Below are positions 36,108-46,781 of a stretch of 64,000 nucleotides of DNA, in pieces. The position numbers and the translations under genes were made by a program. The DNA is taken from contig NC_087253.1 in assembly GCF_037042905.1 (NCBI RefSeq), positions 14,337,001-14,401,000 on the forward strand, written 5' to 3'. The first letter of the stretch is position 1; each line of letters begins with the position of its first letter. The notes under the pieces are model-generated. The model saw nothing but the letters and a program-made list of their open reading frames with translations, ran no database searches and was not told the origin of the DNA. Source of the stretch: Lytechinus pictus (Eukaryota > Echinodermata > Echinoidea > Temnopleuroida > Toxopneustidae).

Positions 36108-36819
36108 AATTTGAATCTAACCCCCATTTCTGGGGAAAGTAAAACATAATACCCTTTACATCGTGTGCTAGATGCGTATCGTTTGTGTAGAAGGAGTGAA
36201 CAAAAGAAACCCGCGTGCAAACGTATTGCATACGTTGTGTACATATGCGAAATGGGTTCGGCTAGAGAGGTGATCTGACCCATGGAATCAATTGCCAGAG
36301 ATCCACCAATAATCCACATTGAATGCAATATCGATTCGATGGACTGTAATGATCTATATCTAAGCCTTAATTTAATAAGTTTTTCCTCACTCAATATATA
36401 CTCGATTTGTTTGAAAAACCACTTTCTTATCCATGTCATATTCTATTTTAGGTCCTGCATTTCGAATATCTCCAGCCATCAGTCGTAATACAAGCATGTA
36501 TGGCGCGCGGGTGTCGCGGGAAAGAATTTGCACACGAAAAGCAGATCTGTAGGGCCTGTAACCCCCCTGTAACACAAATCTTAGCATTGATTGTAGAGCA
36601 GTTTTCTACGTTTGATTCTATTGACTATAATGTACAATCAATCTTAAAAATCAAGTGTATGATTAAGCGTCAACTTTTGTGTAAGGGGACCCTAATATTA
36701 GCGTCCGTGATAATTGCGAAAGGTGGCAACTTTGGCCTGCCAACGCGGTAAGGAATTGATTTGGTTTATTTTTCGTCCTTCAATTTTGGAGAGTGTTGTA
36801 CTTTTCTCAAGTTTAGTAC

Positions 36820-37232
36820 TCTATGATTGGCTGACATATCTCGGCCAATCAGCTCATGGCAACCAACGATCCACCCACCTACCAAGCCACACAATCAATC
36901 AATCAGCGTCATTTCTGGAGGGCGAGCTTGCAATACATGTACGTCCGATAAGTTTTCCTGGAAGAGGAAGGGGCGGGCTTTGTAACTCCTTTACTTTGTT
37001 TTCTTGGAAGGACAAATTGTGTAAATTTAATAGCCATTTTTTCTAATTTTATTAGTTGCCAAAGCAAACGCATGCCCGCTACAAACAGGATAAATATCGA
37101 GAGTTGCTAAGTCAATTTCATTCACAAACCTTCGCGGTCAGAGCACTGTGTAAAGAGGACGGAAAGACAGGCGCAGGAGAAGGCAAACAGAAAGGCGGAT
37201 AAAGCAATCGAGTCAAATAGAAAGAGGGCGTG
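36820..37232 (+). promoter_or_regulatory. Possible promoter region
   Basis: ATTGG (near 36827) and CCAAT (near 36844) boxes, an ATAAATAT box near 37090 and TTTCATTC about 25-30 bases later could be a core promoter for the short exon candidate at 37233. These are weak motifs in AT-rich DNA. Confidence 0.2.
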
Positions 37233-37256
37233 ATGGCAGCAATGATGGTCAACAAG
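37233..37256 (+). CDS. Speculative first coding exon (8 codons)
   Basis: An ATG with G at -3 and +4 opens eight codons ending AAG, directly followed by a GTAGGC splice donor. The region upstream has promoter-like boxes. The exon ends in phase 0, which is compatible with the acceptor at 46782, about 9.5 kb downstream on the same strand. That pairing is an inference only. Eight codons carry no homology information, and the exon may belong to another gene or be chance. Confidence 0.25.
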
Positions 37257-37499
37257 GTAGGCAAATTTTCTCTTCAGTTACTAGAATCATCTATAATCTG
37301 CTACATTCTCGTTAGAGCACTTTGTATTTTATAAATGTCTGTATTTAGTTTTCCTGCTCTTTTTGTATCATTAATCTTATAATATTGCCCTTTTACATAA
37401 TTTTTTTTCTTCAAAAGTTGCCTTAACATCGATGAAAGAAAGAACATCCGGTCCAAATAGCAATATGACCTGAAATTTCAAAATTTTGGGACACCCAAA

Positions 37500-37940
37500 A
37501 CAGGGGTTATACATGTATGTACATAGTATTATAATCTTTCAGTTAACGGCCTATGACGATTGTTTTTCGATGGCGGCATTGTAATTGTCTTGTGATATAA
37601 ACTACTAAATGCAATTTTTATTAATATGCTAGCTTGTAAATTTTCAGTAGTTCGAAGACAGATCGGTGTTAAAAAAAAACGCCTCTCAAGTGTCCAATTG
37701 TCACTTCAAGGGCTAATTTGGTGATGACATCATTTAAAATCTATTACAAAGTTTTCGATGGCTATTTTCAAATTAATGGTTTTGTTGAGATAAAAACTAC
37801 TTAATTACAATATCCTAAAAATGCGAGCGACGGAGCGAGTAAATTTTCAGTAGTTGAAAGACAGAATGATGTCCAAAAGGCCTTTCAATGAGTGTGGAGT
37901 TGGGGGAAAGAAATGCGGCTATAGTGAGTGTGAAAGAGCC
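37500..37940. repeat. Two diverged ~250-bp repeats
   Basis: CTTGTAAATTTTCAGTAGTT-GAAGACAG and GTAAATTTTCAGTAGTTGAA-AGACAG recur about 200-220 bp apart with similar flanks, and a related stretch lies near 34750. Class unknown. Confidence 0.45.
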
Positions 37941-38151
37941 TTGAAAAAGGTTGCTTCAGTCGTTTGAAATACTACGGATTATTATGGAAACATTACAAAG
38001 GGTAATGTGGACAACTTATCAATTCGAGGAGCATTACAAAATAAGAACTTTGATCAATGATTCCCTAGACTTGCTTAAATTTAAATTTGACGTTATTGGT
38101 TTATCTGAAACATGGCTAAACGATAATTGTAACATGCCTGGCTTTAACCAG

Positions 38152-38537
38152 TTAAAGGTTTTGTTTAACTTTGTGAGCAGCTGATTTAAAAAATTCTCAA
38201 ACCAAGATGAAACATGTGTACAAGTGCATGTATTAGAACTAATAAACCCTGAAAACAACCATTATTGAGAATGAAAAGCCAAAACTACAAGGCAAACCGC
38301 GATTTTGTAAATAGGCGTCTTATAGACGCCTAAATAGTACACATAAGTGTATGGGATGAAATTAAGATGGTGTTTTCGGTCACTTTATATTTCAATTTTT
38401 GAAGCACTAAATAATTATTTTCGAACGCAATTTTTTCTGGGCTTCATTTTTGTAACATATCACAGACACAGGTGACAAGTGTGACCTTCTAGCTCAGATT
38501 TTTAAAAAGTCAAACCAATGTTAACCAATCACTTTAA
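38152..38537. mobile_element. TTAA MITE inside the LINE endonuclease
   Basis: TTAA at 38152 and at 38534. The left terminus includes TTTGTGAGCAGCTGATTTAAAAAATTCTC-type text, matching the right end of the array-borne MITE (2461-2518), so it is the same family in inverted orientation. It splits the LINE endonuclease frame directly after GFNQL. Confidence 0.88.
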
Positions 38538-38746
38538 CTCTATATATGAAAAAAAGGTGGTGGAGTAATTGGCATTTATGAAGAACACCTTTTCGTATTT
38601 TGAGAGACGTGATCCTGTAAGTGATGGAACTTTTAATGAGTCTTTTTTTTATTGAAATTAGTCAGCCAGCAGGAAAAATATTGTGATTGGTGTGGTGTAT
38701 AAGCCTCCTATTGTTAATCTGCAATTAATGCAGCATTTGACTCTCT

Positions 38747-39057
38747 GGCCCGTATTCTGAAGTCGGGTTTAACTTAAACTCAGGTTTAAAGTTGTGGTTT
38801 AAGTATATGGAAAGCCAATTGTTACATAAATCACTAACGGTAGAGATATCATATTTCAGCTCATTTGGCTCTAAAATCATTCATAATTGTCTAAGAAGTA
38901 TAAATAGATGACTGTCTTCACCATCGATGGATCAGGAAAGAGCACATCAAACATAAGAAATGTACAACTTAATAACAATTTTGGCACTTGGCTTCTCATA
39001 ATTTTAGCACAGAGTTAGACCATGGTCTAAGTTAAACCTGACTTCAGAATACGGGCC
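38747..39057. mobile_element. GGCCCGTATTCTGAAG MITE, copy 1
   Basis: The ends GGCCCGTATTCTGAAGTC and GACTTCAGAATACGGGCC are complementary. It is inserted in the LINE after YKPP. No clean duplication here, but sister copies show 3-bp ones. Confidence 0.88.
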
Positions 39058-39755
39058 TATGATTTTACCCCTGTTGAAAGATAACAAAATGATATACATC
39101 ATGGGTGATTTTTTGAAATATAACATTGATAATAAAGTAACTGAATTTCTTAATACGTTATTCAGCAATTATCGCGTACCTCTTATAACTAGCCCACACG
39201 TATTACTAGTGTGACATCAAAATCTGTTGGACAACATTGTTACGAACCAGTGTAGTACACCATTTCAAAGTGGACTATGTATTGTGATATAACTGATAAT
39301 CTACCTGTATTCCAGGTAACTGAATTACATGTACATCACCAAGCCAAAGAGTTAACTCTGATATTTTTGTGAGAAGTGTAAATAATGAGAGTATCTATGC
39401 CTGAAGAACGATCTTGGTTTATTCTGCTGGGACATGATATGACTGATGTGAATGAAGCTTACAACTATTTCAAATCTGTTGTCAGGTTTTTATAGTAAAC
39501 ATTTCCCCCTAAAAAATAAAGAAACAGCAAGGTGAGAGAAAACTTAATCTTTGGATGACTGACAGTATTTTAAGTTCATTTCAATACAGAAAAGGCTTTA
39601 TACAATAATTTTTGCATAAACCAAGCAGTTCTAGTAAATCTTAATATAAAAAAATTCAAATAGTTTAATTACTACAAAAGGAACGTAAAGAAACAATATT
39701 TGGAGAAGAAATTTACTACATTTAACATGTTTAAAAGTAACATTAAAGCAATTTA

Positions 39756-40201
39756 GGGCCTTTTCACACGTTAATCTTGAATCATCGTTGTAATGATTGC
39801 AATTCGTATTTAGAACCATCGGACCTTTCACACGCTCACTGTGATTTGAATTCGAATTCCCGAGCGAAGGAGGTATGTGTCCTTGGTGACTTGTCAATCA
39901 AAGCACTGCATCGCAAATAGAGTCTATACGATGAGAGCATTACATTTTCTACGGAAGTGCTTGAACGGCCACGTAAGCTCCGCCTCCAAAAAAGATGTTT
40001 TGGAGGTCAAGCCTTTCACACGCAAAATTCGTAACGTAATTTCCGAAGTAGAATTTGAATTCGTGATTGTGATTAGCGTTCGTTATAACTTATTCTAATC
40101 ATGTTTTGGTTTGTTTTCACACGTGCTAAAAATTCGTCAATTAGCCTTATTTTTCACTGGAATCATTCAAATTACGATATTTTTACAGTGTGAAAGGGCG
40201 G
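39756..40201. mobile_element. TIR element with GGGCCTTTTCACACG-like ends
   Basis: Left end AGGGCCTTTTCACACG, right end GTGTGAAAGGGCGG. Several internal CTTTCACACG motifs. It lies exactly between the plus-strand LINE and the minus-strand LINE. Confidence 0.65.
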
Positions 40202-40360
40202 TTAGAGTCTTTAAACCAAGATGATAGTACCTTGTTCCCTAGATATTCTTAGTTGTTCAATGATTCGCCTTATTGATATGGGAGGAAGTGGATGTTCCTT
40301 TTCTGAAACCATTTTTGGTTGTTCCTTAATATTGGGTCAACATATGGAACCAAACAATTA

Positions 40361-40606
40361 ATGTAATAATAATAATAATCTGCTTTTATATAGCGCTTAA
40401 TACATCGGAACGACGTGACGTGCACACAGTATAAGCTACAAAGACCCTCATATCCTACTGGGTACCCATTTAGCACCTGGGTCGACAGTGGCAAAGTGTG
40501 GATTAACGCCTTGCCAAATTATGGACGCCAGACCGCGGTGGGATTCGAACACACGACCCTCTGTTTACAAGGCGAGAGTCAGAACCACTACACCACGGCT
40601 CCTCCA
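40361..40606 (-). mobile_element. tRNA-derived SINE, second family
   Basis: Minus-strand head GGAGCCGTGGTGTAGTGGTT (A-box) and GTTCGAATCCC (B-box). It ends GCGCTATATAAAAGCAG followed by (ATT)n, the tail type shared with CR1/L2-like LINEs, which probably supply its retrotransposition machinery. It is inserted in the RT region of the minus-strand LINE. Confidence 0.88.
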
Positions 40607-40665
40607 CCAAGAGGCATTGAATTATATATCTTAGCTGCAATATTCGTGATAATCTTATACCTCTA

Positions 40666-41660
40666 TACAGTGCGTATCAAAAAAAAGTTTACACTTTGAA
40701 AAAGCCCTGGGAATTCAAAAATATACAACATGTGGGTAATTTTTTCACATATAATCTGGGGTTTGGGTCTCATCTATCTAATGAAAGTAAAAGTTTTGAC
40801 AGAATGTTACACTTGAGTGAGCACTGTCCATTTTTGTAAAGCTCGCAGAAATCTGTTTGCGCAGAAATGCTCGTTTTCACGCTGTGTAATAGGGAAAGGG
40901 CGAATTCAAACTTACCCTGCGAAACATTTCTCATCAATTTCCCTTGCACTTTTAGTCAATTGAAGTAAAACGGATACATTCAAGCACTTTATAACAATTT
41001 TGCCATCCAAATTGAAATGTCAACACTTAGTAAGCACAACCTTTACCTTTTTTGTGCCAGCTGGATCTAAGGACATAACTGAATCTGAACAAAAGTTTAT
41101 ATCAGACATCTCCAGCATTTTTTCACTGAGTTTGTATCATTTAAAGTGGGTTACTTTACATTTCATTTTTCATTTAATACTTGTTTCTCCACACTTTTCC
41201 CAAGCTTGACAATGATTAACAAAATGAAAATGAAGCCTAAGCCATTTCATGTAAATCACAGCTTAGTGTAAAGCAAATATCGTCACGATGGCCTCGGTGT
41301 GTGGGGGAGTGGGGTGGGGCGTAATGCACTCTTCGAAGTGTTTTGGGCAAGGAAGCAACTAAATAAAGGTAAAAGATATCATCAAATCAATTTTACTAGC
41401 TAAATTCCCCTTTTTCTCCATGATTAAGGTCTACTTTTATTCGCATAACTATTTCAAAGTTCTGCGCAAATCATTCTTCACTAACTTTTCAAAAGTAAGT
41501 GGTGCTCACTCAAGCGAAAATATTTTTCGACAGTTATATCGTCATTTGCTTAAATGGATCTGTACCAATGTTGAAATGTGGAAAAATATTCAGGATATTA
41601 CAAATATATAATTTTATAGGATTTTGTCTAAGTGTAAACTTTTTTTTGATACGCACTGTA
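40666..41660. mobile_element. 995-bp TA-flanked mariner-like element
   Basis: TA then CAGTGCGTATCAAAAAAAAG at the left, and CTTTTTTTTGATACGCACTG then TA at the right. The inverted repeat is about 30 bp, with a TA target typical of Tc1/mariner. No transposase DDE/D signature was recognised. It splits the LINE between NY and RGI. Confidence 0.88.
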
Positions 41661-42123
41661 GTTTGATGGTGATGAAAGATCCCCTTTCTTTGGAATTGGT
41701 ATAATGGACGACAAAGAGAAAGCTATTGGTTTATTACCATTTAGAGTCTCATTACATAATTTTAGAAGTTTCGTGAAATAAGGGACTCTTCCATATAACA
41801 GCAGGAATGTTCTCTGGTCCAAATGACTTTGAGACTTGTACCTTTTCAGAGCACAACAAATAATGTCTGCCTTAGAAAATGGTCCTGTTTTAATAGAAAG
41901 GGGATAACAAACTTTGTGGTTGAAAGGGGGGTCTTTCCCTAACTGGTGAGCCTATAGAAGGTCCCTTACATATTTAGCCAATAACCCCTTCTTTCTTCAG
42001 AAGTGTCATCTTTTATCATAGTAACTGGAACATCCTTCTAATTTGTTATAATTATCTTTCAAAAGATGCAATGTTGCATGCTGCATGTTTCTTATCAGCG
42101 TAAAGACTTTCACACTTTTCAGC

Positions 42124-42473
42124 TTTGTCTTTAATTTAGTTTTCAAGGGCCATTGTATAAACCTCATCATTTTTGTGCCTTTTTAGCATTTTCAAGATTC
42201 TTTTTACTATTTCGAGTAGGCATTGTGTGATATTTAGTTTAAGCCTTTTATATATCCCTAGGGCGAGCTACATTTTCATCGTTTGAGACATCACTCATTT
42301 TCTTTAATTTTGTTTTCAAGGGCCATTGTATAGGCCTCATCATGTACCTTTTTAGCAATTTCAAGATTCGTTTTACTATTTCGAGTAGGCCTTGTGTGAT
42401 ATTTGGTTTAAGCCTTTTATATCCCTAGTGCGAGCTACATTTTCATCGCGTGAGACATCACTCATTTTCTTAG
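42124..42473. repeat. Direct duplication of ~172 bp
   Basis: Two adjacent copies starting near TTTAATTTNGTTTTCAAGGG and ending GAGACATCACTCATTTTCTT, about 90 percent identical, within the LINE linker region. Confidence 0.9.
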
Positions 42474-42521
42474 TCTTCTTTGGGAGAGTTTGGAGTGCAA
42501 TCTCAATTGATTAGCATCAAT

Positions 42522-42842
42522 GGCCCGTATTTTGATAGCAGGTTTAAATTAAACTCAGGTTTAAAGTTGTCGTTTAAGTATGGATAGCCAATTGTTACAT
42601 AAATCACTAACAGTAGAGATATCATATTTCAGCTCATTTGGCTCTCAAATCATTCATAATTGTCTAGGAAGTATAAATATATGATTGTTTTCACCATCGA
42701 TGAATCAGGAAAGAGCACAGTAAATTAAACATAAGAAACATACAACTTAATACAAATTTTGATACTTTAATTTGGCTTCCCATACTTAAACCACGTACTT
42801 TAAACCCGAGTTTAAATTAAACCCGACTTCAGAATACGGGCC
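42522..42842. mobile_element. GGCCCGTATTCTGAAG MITE, copy 2
   Basis: Ends GGCCCGTATTTTGATAGC and GACTTCAGAATACGGGCC, with AAT on both sides (3-bp duplication, as in PIF/Harbinger-type transposition). It is inserted in the minus-strand LINE. Confidence 0.88.
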
Positions 42843-43111
42843 AATGAGTTTATTGTATGCTTCCGATACCTCACTATTGTCATCTATATAATTCATCACA
42901 AAGTGTACAAAACCTATTATTCACAAGCAGCCACAGTGTACATCGATCTTTCAACTGGTCATTTTGATTTACCTGAGACTTATCAATATTCTTCACGGGG
43001 TCTTTAGATTGAGTTTTACACTTTCGATAACTTATTTGACATTCACATAATACAATTAGATGATTTTCGGACACAATACCTTCAAAAGACCGATATGCTC
43101 TTCCTTATGAC

Positions 43112-43364
43112 TACACTGCAAAAGCTCTGGTGTTGATGTAACACCATGCAGCCCGAAATCTATAAATGTCCACACCAGAGAAGTGTTAAACAACACCAGT
43201 TTCGTTTTGGTCTTACACCAGATAGGTGTTTATACAACACCAATTAGTATTAAAACAGCTTCGGCTTGATTCCAAATTGGTGTTGTTTCAATACTTCTCT
43301 GGTGTGGACATAATAGATTCCGGGCTGGTGTTAAATCAACACCGGAGCTTAATTTTGCAGTGTA
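43112..43364. mobile_element. CACTGCAAAA MITE with internal ACACCAG repeats, copy 1
   Basis: TA then CACTGCAAAAGCTC, and GAGCTTAATTTTGCAGTG then TA. Inside, GGTGTT/AACACC motifs recur in both orientations and make the whole element nearly palindromic. It is inserted in the LINE APE domain. The second copy is at 61708. Confidence 0.88.
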
Positions 43365-43704
43365 GGATATAATTGATTTGAGCATGCTGGCCATTTGGCC
43401 GCTTGTGGGTACGTAGCCTACCATTCCGGTGTTGTGTTGCTCCAGAAAATCTTTGAGGAGCATGTCATTCCTACTGTGTTTTTTTAATGAAATAGTACAT
43501 GAGCATCTTCGGGCCCAAGTTGTACGTGCGTTAAAATCCCCACCTATCACCATCAAATTATATAATAATAATTTTTTTTTCTTTTTTTTTCTGATATTTT
43601 GACAGGGTAGCCCATTCACCAATAAGTAGTGGTCTTCCATGGGGCCCTGAATAACAATAAACATATTTACAAAATGCATAACGTATGTACAGAATGTTAC
43701 AGCA

Positions 43705-44297
43705 TTAAAGGAGAATGAAACTCTTGGAGCAAGTAAGCTTTTGTGAAAGCAGAAAAATCAAAGAATAAGATCAACAAAAGTTTGAGTAAAATAGGATTAG
43801 CAATAGAAGAGTTATGAGCATTTGAATGTCGAGATCACTAATGCTATGGAGATCCTCCCATTGGCAACGCAACCAAGATCTATGATATCACAGATGAACA
43901 ACTCTCCCCTTTTGGACACTGAAAATATACCCCAAAACATCTCTTTTTGCTCTTTCTAATCATATGACAAACGATTCATCAATGATATAATGTTGTGAAA
44001 CCTCTGTACTTGTCCTCTCATAAAGAGAACACCTCACCTTGTGATAGATTCTATAAAATTGAGAATATAAGTGAAACTTAGTACTAAAGCAATGAGGGAG
44101 TTGTACGTGTGTGACATCACAGATCTTGGTCGCATTGCCAATGGGAGGATCTACATGGCATTAGTGATCTCAATATTCAAATGCTCATAACTTTCTTATT
44201 ATTCATTCAATCTTCCTCAAACTTTCAACAATATGTTTCTTTGATTTTTCTCTTTGATATGGATTCAGCTGGTTTCAAGGGTTTCATTCTCCTTTAA
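43705..44297. mobile_element. TTAA MITE (AGGAGAATGAAAC family), copy 1
   Basis: TTAA then AGGAGAATGAAACTCTTGG, ending GGGTTTCATTCTCCT then TTAA. The long imperfect arms include GATCCTCCCATTGGCAA. It is nearly identical to 54421-55012. Confidence 0.92.
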
Positions 44298-44489
44298 GAT
44301 TCACATTAGGATTTGAATGTAAAACGAAACATTAACAAACTTAGCAGCAAACAAAACGCAGACGGGCACTCGTTTGACGTATAATAAAATATCAATAAAT
44401 CAAATTAATTAAGAAGGACATCTTGAAAATACTGATAATATACACCAAATCATCAAGGTCATGCTAACACAAAATAAGCACAACAGTGG

Positions 44490-45660
44490 ATGTTCCGCAA
44501 TTTATTTATAAATTACAAGTTCTTTTAAACATTCTCTTAAATGAAATGACAGAAGGAGCTGTTCTAATTGAATTATCAAGCTTATTCCATTCAAATATTG
44601 AAGATACGATTGGACTACACTTATAACAATCAGTGCGAAACTTGGGCACGCGTAGATATCCACTGTCTCTCTGTCTGGTATGATGTTCATGTACATCATT
44701 TGGATTGGTTAAGTTTACCTGAAGGTAAGAAGGTGCTAAATTATGAACACATTTAAATATCATCAAAACGCGACTGAGCTCAAATCGTTTGTCTAGTGTC
44801 ATCCATTTAAGACTTGTGAACAAATCAGCCGACGGTGTGTCGTATGTCTTGTTCAATATAATTCTTGCAGCCCTCTTCTGATTTTTTTTGCAGCTTAATT
44901 GTATGGGATTGAAATCTATTCGACCATACAGCAGAACAGTAATCAAATCTTGGCAACACTAAACTGTTATAAAGCAACTTTAAGGACTGCACAGGCAAAG
45001 AACTTTTCGCTCTCTTTATTATGCCAATGCTTTTCTGAGTAAGTTTACATACATTTTCAATTTGTTTTGACCATTTCAGTTCTTCATCTATCAAAACTCC
45101 TAAGCATTTGGTGAATTGAACTCTATTTATCAAAGAATCTATTTTCCTGAGATTAGCACGAGAACCTATTATCATGACACAAGTTTTTTCAGTGTTGAGG
45201 ACGAGCTGATTATCTTTAATCCATGCCATGACCTTGTTTAATGCAACAGTTAATTTTTCTTCCAAAACTGTCGCATCATTCGCACTGACGGTAAGTGTCG
45301 TGTCGTCAGCGTACATATCTATAATACCTTCATGAATACATTCAGGTAAACTATTAACATATATTGAAAATAAAAGGGGACCTAGAATTTACCCTTGTGA
45401 CACGCCTAATTTGACGATTGAAGGGTGCGATTTGGCTCCTTTGAATTGTGTCACTTGTTGTCGATCAAATAAATATGATTTGAACCAAGTGATAGTCCTC
45501 TTACTACAACCAATGCAAGTTAATTTCTTTAAAAGCAGCTCATGGTCCACGGTATCAAAGGCCTTCCGAAGATCTATGAACGCAACTCCAGAAATCAAAT
45601 TGTTATCAATGTTTAACGACCACTGATTTACAAGTTTTGCAAGGGCAGTAGTTGTTAAGG
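44490..45660 (-). pseudogene. CR1/L2-like LINE remnant, RT domain to C-terminus
   Basis: On the minus strand: FIDLRKAFDTVDHELL (RT motif A, 45580-45530), LGVSQG (motif B, 45406-45389), YADDTTL (motif C catalytic YADD, 45314-45294), VLNTEKTCVMIIGS, LGVLIDEELKWSKQI, LPRFDYCSAVW, then a C-terminal stretch ending FKRMFKRTCNL at 44506. This covers the palm, thumb and C-terminal region of a CR1/L2-type reverse transcriptase. It is 5'-truncated at about 45660. At least two frameshifts (near 45380 and 44880) break the frame. The catalytic aspartates are intact, so the copy is not very old. Confidence 0.9.
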
Positions 45661-45684
45661 CATAGGCCGAAAACCAGAATGATT

Positions 45685-46035
45685 ATAGTAATAATAATAA
45701 TAATAATAATAACGCAGTTCTTGTATAGCGCATATCACATTCAGGGACCTATCCACGGAGGATTAGTCTATTGTTACTGGGGATACTGAGCATTGTCACA
45801 GCACCCCCAGTAACAATAAATAATCATCCGTGGCCAGGTCCATGATCACATTATGTCATAACGTCCCTATGCGCTTCCAAAGGACCTTTATTACCCTGGC
45901 CTTAGCCCCGCAGCCGTTTACAACGCGGTGGCATTTCAAGAAATAAATTCCTGCCTATTCATGCACCTCACCTGGGTTGAGTGCAGCACAATATGGATGA
46001 ATTTCTTGCTGAAGGAAATTACGCCATGGCTGGGA
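45685..46035 (-). mobile_element. SINE-like repeat with (ATT)n tail
   Basis: On the minus strand it runs from CCAGCCATGGCGTAATTTCC through GCACTCAACCCAGGTGAGGT to GCGCTATACAAGAACTGCG and an (ATT)n tail near 45690. The tail is the same type as in the SINE at 40361. A tRNA-like head is not present, so it is probably 5'-truncated. Confidence 0.7.
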
Positions 46036-46039
46036 TGTG

Positions 46040-46770
46040 CAGGCAAAGAGTATATAGCTGAAGAGAGTTCATCATAGAAATGAGCAACGTCGAAACGGCC
46101 TCTTCAGACATGTCGGAATACTCATTATGTGGGCTGCAATAGGAAACTTATAGTGGTTGCTGGATCGATTGCCGTTCAAAGTGATTTCAATTATACGATT
46201 ACCATGCTTTTGAATGTGAAGACATGCTTTCAGAGTGATGGTGAGATTACAAAACCAACACCACCAGAAGATGCGTTTATGGATCGAGTTCTTCCATGCA
46301 TACAGAGCAATTAATCGAAGTATATCAATTCGCAAATTTCTGTTGTACATTATTGGTTCAGAATGATCTATCCGATGCCCTTGAAGACAATAACACCAAT
46401 GCCTAAAATATTGAGCTTCATAGGCTAGTACTTACCTCTTGCCACTTGATCTTAAAGTTAAGGTAATAAAACTAATCACTATATTTCTTTATTTTAATAA
46501 AAGAATCCACCTTGATTTTGTCACTATTATCAAGGTCAACCCGTCATTGATGTTGGAATGTCACCGACATGGGTAAATCAGGGTTTGGATTAGAGGCATG
46601 GGCTTGAACCCTGGTGCTGTATTGTAATTTGATTGGTCAGAAAGTAAGCAATAAAAAATGTTTTATTATCATTATTACTCCTATTATCATCATCATTATT
46701 TGAAACAGACTTGAACAATTCTTGGCCTTGATTTCTCTTTACATCGGTATATCTTTTGTGTCATTTGCCT
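46040..46770. other. Probable intron or upstream flank of the QxW exon
   Basis: No coding signature that I can support. Short frames at 46072-46350 are open on both strands but unrecognised. The sequence becomes pyrimidine-rich towards the acceptor. Confidence 0.4.
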
Positions 46771-46781
46771 TACACTTACAG

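Larger units (their letters stand above)
37951..39755 (+). pseudogene. CR1/L2-like LINE remnant: APE endonuclease to pre-RT region
   Basis: Pieces in order on the plus strand: FDVIGLSETWLND (38085-38130, APE domain), GGGVIGIYEEH (38558-38590), NIVIGVVYKPP (38676-38708), IMGDF (39099-39113, where the usual following N is L) with YRVPLITSP downstream, DNIVTNQ and DNLPVF (39235-39315). Then comes the linker region with PWMTDSIL-like text (needing a frame correction) up to 39755. This is the normal order of an apurinic-endonuclease-like domain in CR1/L2 LINEs. The RT domain is lost. Two MITEs (38152, 38747) interrupt it, and another element (39756) caps it. Frameshifts are present. Confidence 0.8.
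40202..43704 (-). pseudogene. Second LINE remnant (APE + RT), minus strand, five insertions
   Basis: Read on the minus strand from 43700 downward: GPHGRPLLIGEW and VIGGDFNART (43640-43510, APE domain), a linker with a 172-bp internal duplication, FGPENIPAVIW (near 41810), IIPIPKKGDLSSPSNY (41715-41662), then RGIRLSRIAAKIYN (40665-40625), NQKWF..K and IRRIIEQL (40340-40220). These are RT-domain motifs of a non-LTR retrotransposon in correct order. Interruptions are the MITE at 43112, the MITE at 42522, the 995-bp element at 40666 and the SINE at 40361. The 3' side ends at 40202. Stops and frameshifts make it non-functional. Confidence 0.8.

Noticed and set aside
42880..43074. Independent 64-codon gene
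   Set aside because: Its SENHLIVL-like start fits the end of the LINE endonuclease domain, so it belongs to the minus-strand LINE remnant.
46722..46781. Signal peptide of the QxW protein
   Set aside because: The hydrophobic 20-codon extension starts with TTG and is pyrimidine-rich ending in ACAG, so a splice acceptor explains it better.
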